Made by a program: the position numbers and the translations under genes. A DNA stretch of 11,867 nt, from contig JANWWB010000202.1 in the NCBI GenBank assembly GCA_025056515.1, positions 1-11,867 on the forward strand. The letters run 5' to 3'. This document shows, one piece after another, positions 6,182 through 11,867 of this stretch. Position 1 is the first letter of the stretch. Each line of letters starts with the position of its first letter. Origin of the DNA: Anaerolineales bacterium (GTDB lineage Bacteria; Chloroflexota; Anaerolineae; Anaerolineales; Villigracilaceae). The notes under the pieces are model-generated. The model was given only the letters and a program-made list of their open reading frames with translations, was not told where the DNA came from and did not search any database.

Positions 6182-6994
6182 ATGGGTGAGACATTGAAAG
6201 GGAAAGTCGTGCTGATTACCGGTGCTTCATCTGGGTTTGGGGCCGATGCGGCGCGTCTTTTTGCTCGAGAAGGTTGTCGGGTTGCCTTAGCGGCTCGCCG
6301 TCTTGACCGGCTGCAAGCGCTCGCCAAAGAGATTGAGGAGATGGGAGGGGAAGCACTGGTTGTGCCGGTAGATGTTGCCCAGCGCGAAGAAGTCGAAAGA
6401 ATGGTCAAAACTGTGCTGGAGGTTTATGGTCAGATCGACATCCTTTTCAACAACGCCGGTTTTGGCCGCCTTGACTGGCTAGAAAATCTTGACCCCGAAC
6501 GCGATATCGAGACGCAAATTGCTGTCAACCTGACCGGGCTGATTTTGGTCACGCGCGCAGTCTTGCCGCACATGCTGGCACGCCGTGCAGGTCACATCAT
6601 CCACATGTCCTCGGTAGCCGGGTACATCGCTGCACCGCTCTATAGTGTCTATGCTGCTACCAAACATGGCGTGCGAGGGTTCACCGACGCCCTGCGCCGT
6701 GAGGTTGCGCCGTTTGGCGTCAAGGTCTCCGGCATTTACCCCGGCCCAGCAGCGACCGAGTTTGGCCAACATACTGGGCAAGCACTCAAAGAGTTCAAAG
6801 CGCCTTCCTTCCTACGCATGTCGTCTGAGGCAGTCGCCCGCCGTGTTGTTTGGTTGGCGGCCCATCCGCGCCGGGCAGTGATTTTGCCATGGTATTACCG
6901 CCTCGTCTTCCTCTTCGATAGCATTACCCCCGGATTGGTAGATTGGGTTCTCAAGGTGGCATTTGTGCAACGCTTTCACCGCATCTCGCCCTGA
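6182..6994 (+). CDS. SDR-family NAD(P)-dependent oxidoreductase
   Basis: A 270-residue classical short-chain dehydrogenase. The cofactor motif TGASSGFG is at 13-20, NNAG at 90-93, Asn116 in AVNLTG, and the catalytic Ser144, Tyr157 and Lys161 sit in SSVAG and YAATK with the standard spacing. ARR at 38-40, after the second strand, suggests NADP(H) preference. The protein is longer than FabG, with a hydrophobic C-terminal stretch (about 232-262) rich in Tyr, Leu, Val and Trp, as in DltE-like SDRs that associate with membranes or lipid substrates. The ATG at 6182 is chosen because GGGAG lies 8 nt upstream; an earlier in-frame start at 6128 adds residues not seen in the family. Substrate is unknown. 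It is a useful contrast to the other SDR in this window, which has Ser and Arg at positions 157 and 161. Confidence 0.9.
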   Translation: MGETLKGKVVLITGASSGFGADAARLFAREGCRVALAARRLDRLQALAKEIEEMGGEALVVPVDVAQREEVERMVKTVLEVYGQIDILFNNAGFGRLDWLENLDPERDIETQIAVNLTGLILVTRAVLPHMLARRAGHIIHMSSVAGYIAAPLYSVYAATKHGVRGFTDALRREVAPFGVKVSGIYPGPAATEFGQHTGQALKEFKAPSFLRMSSEAVARRVVWLAAHPRRAVILPWYYRLVFLFDSITPGLVDWVLKVAFVQRFHRISP

Positions 6995-7080
6995 TAAGCC
7001 GCGCGCCGAGAGTCTGAACATCAGACAGATGTTGGTTGTGCTCTTGGCGGACAAATGTCCAAACGCCTGATGGAGTCTCG
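6995..7080 (+). other. Gap with two small inverted repeats before the M24 gene
   Basis: GTCTGA (7012-7017) and TCAGAC (7021-7026) form a 6-bp stem with a 3-nt loop. GGACA (7049-7053) and TGTCC (7056-7060) form a second short palindrome. Neither is followed by a T-run. They may be regulatory or chance. A Shine-Dalgarno GGAG (7072-7075) sits 5 nt before the next ATG. Confidence 0.3.
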
Positions 7081-8181
7081 ATGAATCTCGCTCGTCTCGC
7101 TCAACTTTCCGCCTCGCTGCGCACTTCAGGCTTGGATGCCTTGGCGCTCAACCCAAGCCCCTCGCTGGTTTATTTGACCGGCCTACACTTCCACATGATG
7201 GAACGCCCCATGGTTGCTGTCTTCACGCCCGACGCCCCGCCGACGCTTATCCTGCCAGAGCTGGAACTGCCAAAGGTAGAAGGCCTGCCCGTACACGTCT
7301 TTCCCTACGGCGAAGACCCGGCTGGTTGGCAGGCTGTCTTCCGCGCTGCGCTTGGCTCGCTGAACTTGGATGGCAAACGGATTGGCGTCGAGCCGCGCGC
7401 TCTGCGACTTCTGGAGTTTCGCTACTTGCAAGCTGCCGCTCCCAGCTGCGCATTCCCAGATGCTTCAGAGGTTGTCAGCCGGTTGCGAGTCCACAAAGAT
7501 GCAGACGAGGTAGCCGCAATCCGCCGTGCAGTGCACATTGCGCAGTCGGCGCTTGAGGCGACCATTCCGCTCATTAAAATCGGCATGACGGAGAAGGAAC
7601 TAGCTGCCGAACTGGTGATGCAACTCCTACGGCACGGCTCACAGCCCGAAATGCCGTTTGCGCCGATTGTCTCTACCGGCCCGAACAGCGCCAATCCCCA
7701 CGCTACACCGTCCGACCGTCCGCTTCAGCCAGGTGATCTGCTAGTGGTGGACTGGGGCGCTACATGCGATGGTTATATCTCCGACCTAACACGCACCTTT
7801 GCAGTGGGAGATCTGGAGCCGGAAGAGGAAAAGATTCACCGTCTCGTGCAGGAGGCTAACACTGCCGGTCGACTGGCCGCCCGCCCTGGTATCCCATGCG
7901 CCGCAGTGGACCAAGCTGCTCGCACCGTCATCGAGCAAGCCGGTTACGGGGCCTTCTTTATCCACCGCACCGGTCATGGCATCGGCATCGAAGGGCACGA
8001 AGAGCCATACATCCGCAACGACAACATGCAACTTCTGGAACCAGGCATGGCCTTCACCATTGAACCAGGCATCTATCTACCGGGCCGCAACGGCGTGCGC
8101 ATCGAAGATAACATTGTGATCACTGAGACGGGAGCAGAGTGTTTGAGCGATCTGCCGCGTGAGCTGCGCGTGGTGGGTTAG
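7081..8181 (+). CDS. M24B metallopeptidase, Xaa-Pro aminopeptidase/dipeptidase type
   Basis: A 366-residue protein with a creatinase-like N-terminal domain (about 1-140) and a pita-bread catalytic domain (about 141-366). The five metal ligands of the family are all present: Asp224 (VVDWG), Asp235 (GYISDLTRTF), His299 (RTGHGIG), Glu328 (FTIEPG) and Glu342 (VRIEDN). His207 in NPHATP fits the conserved substrate-binding His. These enzymes use two metal ions, often Mn or Co, to cleave bonds next to proline, finishing peptide breakdown in the cytosol, a sensible job downstream of proteases such as Lon. Length matches bacterial PepQ/YpdF-like enzymes, and I cannot tell aminopeptidase from dipeptidase activity by sequence. 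The ATG at 7081 is chosen for its GGAG; a TTG at 7036 in frame lacks family support. Confidence 0.92.
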   Translation: MNLARLAQLSASLRTSGLDALALNPSPSLVYLTGLHFHMMERPMVAVFTPDAPPTLILPELELPKVEGLPVHVFPYGEDPAGWQAVFRAALGSLNLDGKRIGVEPRALRLLEFRYLQAAAPSCAFPDASEVVSRLRVHKDADEVAAIRRAVHIAQSALEATIPLIKIGMTEKELAAELVMQLLRHGSQPEMPFAPIVSTGPNSANPHATPSDRPLQPGDLLVVDWGATCDGYISDLTRTFAVGDLEPEEEKIHRLVQEANTAGRLAARPGIPCAAVDQAARTVIEQAGYGAFFIHRTGHGIGIEGHEEPYIRNDNMQLLEPGMAFTIEPGIYLPGRNGVRIEDNIVITETGAECLSDLPRELRVVG

Positions 8182-8223
8182 GCAGACCGGGTGCTTGGAT
8201 AGGCAGTTGTCTACGTGACACCG

Positions 8224-8252
8224 TTGACTCTCTTCTCAACCTGTTCTAAACT
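8224..8252 (+). promoter_or_regulatory. comM: comM promoter with transcription start at the ATG
   Basis: TTGACT (8224-8229, 5 of 6 with the -35 consensus) is followed by a 17-bp spacer and TAAACT (8247-8252, 4 of 6 with the -10 consensus). A start 7 nt past the -10 box falls on 8259, the A of the comM ATG. The six bases between the -10 box and the ATG leave no room for a Shine-Dalgarno, so the mRNA is predicted to be leaderless. Confidence 0.55.
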
Positions 8253-8258
8253 TACAGC

Positions 8259-9800
8259 ATGCTGGCAAGAGTCTATTCCTGCGCTGTAATCGGTTTGGAA
8301 GGCGTGGTGGTCGAAGTAGAGGTAGACCACACCCAGGGTGTCCCCGGGATGACGGTGGTCGGTTTGCCGGATGCAGCTGTGCAAGAAAGTCGAGAACGTG
8401 TCCAGGCAGCAGTGCGCAATGCGGGTGTCCCTTATCCACGCCGAAGGCTGGTCGTCAACCTGGCACCGGCCTCAGTGCGTAAAGAAGGCCCGGCATATGA
8501 CTTACCGATTGCACTCGGCGTTTTGATTTATACAGGAATGTTATCGCCTAACGCCGTTGAGGGGACGATGGTCATCGGTGAACTCTCTTTGGATGGAAGC
8601 GTACGCCACACGCGCGGTGTGCTCCCAATGGCCGCTACCGCGCGGCAACATGGCTTCCGGCGGATTGTCGTGCCGGCAATGGATGCCGCCGAAGCTGCAC
8701 TCATCCCCGAGCTGGAGGTGATTCCGGTTTCATCGCTGGCGCAGCTCTATCGCCATCTCACCGGTCAAGAGCCGATTCCGCCCTACCAACGAGGCGAGTT
8801 GCCTGAGCCTCCTTTGGTCCCCCTAACCGACTTTAGCGAAATTAAGGGGCAAGAACACGTCAAACGCGCCCTAGAGGTTGCGGCAGCAGGCGGGCATAAC
8901 ATTTTGATGATCGGCCCGCCCGGCGCCGGTAAGACCCTGATGGCGCGCGCCCTGCCGGGTATCCTTCCACCTCTCACCATCGAAGAGGCCCTAGATGTCA
9001 CCCGGATTTATTCAGTCGCCGATCAACTCCCACCGGAGACGCCGCTAATCCGCCAGAGACCTTTTCGTGCGCCACACCACACCATCAGCCATGCCGGTCT
9101 GGTCGGCGGAGGCAACTGGCCACACCCGGGTGAAATTTCTCTTGCCCATCATGGTGTCCTCTTTTTGGATGAATTGCCAGAGTTCGGCATGCGCGTCCTC
9201 GAAGTACTGCGTCAACCTTTGGAGGATAAAGTGGTCACCATCAGCCGAGCGCAAGGCTCGTTGACTTTTCCGGCTAACTTTCAGCTGGTGGCTGCCATGA
9301 ATCCCTGCCCGTGTGGCTACTACGGCGACCCGGTCAAGCCTTGCACTTGTTCCTCGGCTGTAGTAACCAAATACCAGAAGCGCATCTCCGGCCCCCTGCT
9401 GGACCGAATCGACATCCATATTGAGACTCCGCGCGTGGACTATCAAAAACTTGCCTACGCCAAGCCAAGCGAAAGCAGCGCTGCGGTGCGCGCTCGGGTC
9501 GAAGCAGCGCGTGAAAGACAACGCAAACGTTTTGAGAGTCTGGGTAGAGAAGTCGCTCGGCGAATCACCTGTAATGCAGATATGCGACCGGCAGAGATTC
9601 GCAAGTTCTGTGTCCTGGATGAAACCGGGCAAACGTTGATGCAAACGGCGATGAATCAGCTGCAACTTTCGGCTCGCGCCTACCACCGTGTTTTGAAGTT
9701 AGCGCGCACAATTGCCGACTTAGCCGGCAGCGAGGCGATTCAGCCGTCTCATCTGGCCGAAGCGCTTCAGTACCGCCCTCGGCTACATACATTGGGATGA
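8259..9800 (+). CDS. comM: YifB/ComM family Mg-chelatase-like AAA+ ATPase
   Basis: A 513-residue protein with the three parts of the family: an N-terminal ChlI domain with a Lon-protease-like fold (about 20-170, including [22 protein letters not shown] split around residue 35), a central Mg-chelatase-type AAA+ domain, and a C-terminal helical domain. Walker A is GPPGAGKT (219-226), Walker B is GVLFLDE (299-305), and Arg383 in [10 protein letters not shown] is in a sensor/finger position. A cysteine cluster, [15 protein letters not shown] (350-364), gives four Cys likely to bind zinc. In Vibrio, ComM is a hexameric helicase promoting branch migration during natural transformation; despite the family name it is not a chelatase. 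The MLARVYS start is the standard one for the family. The acyltransferase follows after 3 nt. Confidence 0.95.
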   Translation: MLARVYSCAVIGLEGVVVEVEVDHTQGVPGMTVVGLPDAAVQESRERVQAAVRNAGVPYPRRRLVVNLAPASVRKEGPAYDLPIALGVLIYTGMLSPNAVEGTMVIGELSLDGSVRHTRGVLPMAATARQHGFRRIVVPAMDAAEAALIPELEVIPVSSLAQLYRHLTGQEPIPPYQRGELPEPPLVPLTDFSEIKGQEHVKRALEVAAAGGHNILMIGPPGAGKTLMARALPGILPPLTIEEALDVTRIYSVADQLPPETPLIRQRPFRAPHHTISHAGLVGGGNWPHPGEISLAHHGVLFLDELPEFGMRVLEVLRQPLEDKVVTISRAQGSLTFPANFQLVAAMNPCPCGYYGDPVKPCTCSSAVVTKYQKRISGPLLDRIDIHIETPRVDYQKLAYAKPSESSAAVRARVEAARERQRKRFESLGREVARRITCNADMRPAEIRKFCVLDETGQTLMQTAMNQLQLSARAYHRVLKLARTIADLAGSEAIQPSHLAEALQYRPRLHTLG

Positions 9801-9803
9801 CCT

Positions 9804-10532
9804 ATGAACGACCGACTGTATCATCTTTTGGTTGGACTTCTGGATATATTTGCCTGGGGAGGAGAACTAATCGGCGAAGAGAATCTTCCCAAGAAGGGAC
9901 CGGCTGTCTTGGTTGCCAATCATCTCAACGCTCTAGGGCCAATTGCCTGTTTTTGCTCGATCCCTCTGCGCCTATATTCCTGGACCATCAGCGACATGCT
10001 TGACCCCCAGAAAGCGGCGGCCTATTTGAATATGGACTTCACCGAGCGCCAATTGGGCCTCAAGCCACCTTGGAGCCTTTGGCTCTCCCGTCTTTTGGTT
10101 CGCATCACCGTTCCGCTCTTGCGCTCATTGGGCTGTATCCCTGTTTATCGCGGCGATTATGGGCGGATGCAAGAAACCTTTCGCCTAAGCCTGCAGCGAT
10201 TAAGGGAAGAAAAATGTCTGCTGATCTTTCCCGAGGATAATCTCCTACCGGCCGAGCCACAGACGGGCATGCGCATGTTCTGGCATACTTTCGTCCGGCT
10301 AGGTGAGCTATGGTACAAAGAAACCGGCCAAGCGCTTGGCTTTTACCCGATCGCAATTCACCCAACGGGCAAAATCCAAGTTGGCAACCCGGTCTTTTTC
10401 AACCCGCTGAATCGAGCAGCATGGGAACGAAAGCGCATCACCGAAATTTTAGAGATGGAAATCCGCCGTATGTATCTCGAGCTAGCCGGCGAATCCCCCG
10501 AGATGCTCGGGCTAAAGCCGGCACCGCGTTAG
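9804..10532 (+). CDS. PlsC-like acyltransferase with altered catalytic motifs
   Basis: A 242-residue protein resembling lysophosphatidate (1-acylglycerol-3-phosphate) acyltransferases. Family blocks appear in order: VLVANHLNALG (35-45), GCIPVYRG (110-117, Arg116), LIFPEDN (140-146) and YPIAIHPTG (181-189). The HX4D motif is broken: His40 is present but residue 45 is Gly, not Asp. The FPEG block reads FPED. The enzyme is therefore a divergent member whose acyl acceptor, and even activity, is uncertain. A hydrophobic stretch around 93-112 could sit in the membrane. The start is the ATG 3 nt after the comM stop, with only a weak GGGATG upstream, which suggests coupling to comM translation. Its stop overlaps that of the convergent hydrolase gene. 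Confidence 0.72.
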   Translation: MNDRLYHLLVGLLDIFAWGGELIGEENLPKKGPAVLVANHLNALGPIACFCSIPLRLYSWTISDMLDPQKAAAYLNMDFTERQLGLKPPWSLWLSRLLVRITVPLLRSLGCIPVYRGDYGRMQETFRLSLQRLREEKCLLIFPEDNLLPAEPQTGMRMFWHTFVRLGELWYKETGQALGFYPIAIHPTGKIQVGNPVFFNPLNRAAWERKRITEILEMEIRRMYLELAGESPEMLGLKPAPR

Positions 10533-11867
10533 GGGGTGAGCGGCGGTGTCGCAGGGACAGGATTCGGATAAAGAGCGTTACCCAAGTTAGGTTCCCATCG
10601 CCCAGTATGAGCGCGGTCGGCCATTTCGGCAACAGCGGCTAGTGCCATCAACAAGCGACTCTGATACGGATAAACCCATCCGCTCAAGTCTGTCCAATCC
10701 GGTGGTGCGGTGTTAGCAGGGTTATCCGGATATTTGAGAATGTCGGAGACGAACAAGCCAGCATAAGAGCGGTCTGGGTTGAGGCGCACCCAACGTAGAT
10801 TGGTCGTCTTGGGCTGGGCAATGAAGCGAAAGCCCTGAAAAGCCTGATGGATGTGAGGTTTATCGGCCGCAGGCTGGGCATGGTCTTGGTCGGCAAAAAC
10901 TAACATGACTTTGAAATTCGCTTTTTGTAAGCGATCGATCTCATCGAAACGTTCGACTGGCTGGCGAAATTGCCAGGCTTGCTCGGCTTCTTGTGGCGTT
11001 GCGACATCGGTTGGCCAAGTTTCGGCAGAAAAGATATTGTTCTTCCATAGGGCTTTGGTCAGGGCGATCGAATAGTATCGTTTGCCAAACATCCAAGGGA
11101 CCTCAGGTCCCAACACATAGTCTCCGGCGCTGACAATCCCATTTTGGTCTAAGTCAAAGTAAGGGCGCCCTTGATAGTCGGGATTGGCATGACGATAGGC
11201 AGCATCCCATCGCACGGATGAATAATCCATGTTGATTCGGGTGGGAGTGTAACTGAAAGGGTAGGTATAGAGCGGATTGCGCACCGGCAACCCTGCCTCG
11301 TAGTGACCGATTTCCAAACAAGCCAGCGTATCGGTCGTAGGGACTTCATTGGCGACCAGATATTGCAGACCACTCAGGCTCTCACCATAAACGGCAATCA
11401 CATTGATAGCAGCGAGGCCGGCGTGAGAAAATGCATATAACCCTACTTCGTCTGGAGCGACGCGCACGGGGAGCAATGCGCTGATGCTCCGACCTGAGAC
11501 GTCTGTCTTGCGACCGGCGGCGAATCGAATCACATCTCGCAATGCCTGTAAGGACACATCTCCACCATAATCGAATTGGCCTTCGCTCCGCATACCGCTA
11601 CGGGAGTCGGCTTTGCCGGGCCATAGGTAACTGACCTGAATCAAGCCGATCGAGGTTAAATCGGGGTCGTTCACAAAACCATCTATTTCGGTCAGAAACG
11701 GTGAGACAATTACGACAACGCCCAAGCCATCGGGGTAACGTGGTGCCGGCGGATAGGCGATTTGGACAGCAATCCGTCCCACGCCCTCCGTCTCCAGGTA
11801 CGTGACAACCGTCCGGCCGCTGACCGAGGTTGAGAGACAGTCTTGCGGACAAGTGAGATGAGTTTCG
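10529..11867 (-). CDS. Alpha/beta-hydrolase-like protein with EF-hand loop, partial (5' end outside window)
   Basis: The frame is open from the window's right edge to the stop at 10529, so the N-terminus lies outside; a GTG at 11782 is not needed as start, since 28 further in-frame codons, including a CPQDC motif, precede it. A hydrolase core is suggested by GLGVVVIVSPF, then LYAFSHAGLAAINV with a nucleophile-type Ser (codon 11426-11428, in AFSHA rather than GxSxG), and later VFADQDH and DKPHIHQAF, which could supply the acid and His. Between them lies DLDQNGIVSAGD (11120-11155), a textbook EF-hand/dockerin-type calcium loop with ligands at positions 1, 3, 5, 9 and 12. Such loops are usual in exported proteins, so secretion is likely, though no signal peptide is visible. 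The substrate is unknown. The far N-terminal part (VSGRTVVTYLETEG) could end a preceding beta domain. Confidence 0.7.
   Translation of the reverse strand, partial: ETHLTCPQDCLSTSVSGRTVVTYLETEGVGRIAVQIAYPPAPRYPDGLGVVVIVSPFLTEIDGFVNDPDLTSIGLIQVSYLWPGKADSRSGMRSEGQFDYGGDVSLQALRDVIRFAAGRKTDVSGRSISALLPVRVAPDEVGLYAFSHAGLAAINVIAVYGESLSGLQYLVANEVPTTDTLACLEIGHYEAGLPVRNPLYTYPFSYTPTRINMDYSSVRWDAAYRHANPDYQGRPYFDLDQNGIVSAGDYVLGPEVPWMFGKRYYSIALTKALWKNNIFSAETWPTDVATPQEAEQAWQFRQPVERFDEIDRLQKANFKVMLVFADQDHAQPAADKPHIHQAFQGFRFIAQPKTTNLRWVRLNPDRSYAGLFVSDILKYPDNPANTAPPDWTDLSGWVYPYQSRLLMALAAVAEMADRAHTGRWEPNLGNALYPNPVPATPPLTP

Noticed and set aside
5599..6408. 269-codon open frame on the minus strand
   Set aside because: It runs antisense across the 3' end of lon and the start of the second SDR, both secure genes. 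Its translation is Ser/Arg/Thr-rich with no domain, as expected of a shadow frame.
9045..9686. 213-codon open frame on the minus strand
   Set aside because: It is antisense to the AAA+ core and C-terminal domain of comM and shows no recognisable motif.
1..11867. CRISPR array, tRNA, rRNA, insertion sequence or prophage
   Set aside because: I saw no regularly spaced repeats, no tRNA cloverleaf or rRNA-like stretch, and no transposase, integrase or phage protein motifs. This was by reading, not by a search tool.

Overview
This window looks like ordinary chromosome from a bacterium, with moderate GC content. My best guess is a member of the Chloroflexota, near Anaerolineae. That guess rests on the general character of the FolC, LonA and YifB/ComM proteins, on a secreted-type hydrolase carrying an EF-hand loop, and on starts that look leaderless. 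No rRNA or other marker gene is present to prove it. I see no tRNA, rRNA, CRISPR array, transposase, integrase or phage gene.

Layout: positions 1-871 hold no gene I can support, only several inverted repeats. A minus-strand pair follows: a DUF503 protein (1686-1964) and, 22 nt downstream, a short-chain dehydrogenase/reductase (SDR, 872-1663) that lacks the usual catalytic Tyr and Lys. A divergent intergenic region (1965-2216) holds a 47-nt nested hairpin, a perfect 16-bp palindrome and a promoter whose start point falls almost on the folC start codon. The plus strand then carries folC (2217-3569) and lon (3578-6055), 8 nt apart and probably one transcript. After them come a canonical SDR (6182-6994), an M24B metallopeptidase of the Xaa-Pro type (7081-8181), a yifB/comM AAA+ ATPase (8259-9800) with its own apparently leaderless promoter, and a PlsC-like acyltransferase (9804-10532) 3 nt behind comM. 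The last gene, on the minus strand, is an alpha/beta-hydrolase-like protein with an embedded EF-hand loop. It runs off the right edge, and its stop codon overlaps that of the acyltransferase.

Functionally this is mostly housekeeping: folate polyglutamylation, ATP-dependent proteolysis followed by a dipeptide/imidodipeptide peptidase, DNA uptake or recombination (ComM), and lipid or ketone/alcohol metabolism. I see no convincing new multi-gene system. The observations most worth following are two enzymes whose catalytic residues are replaced (the first SDR and the acyltransferase), the hydrolase/EF-hand combination, the operator-like palindrome and structured DNA upstream of folC, and the two leaderless-type promoters.
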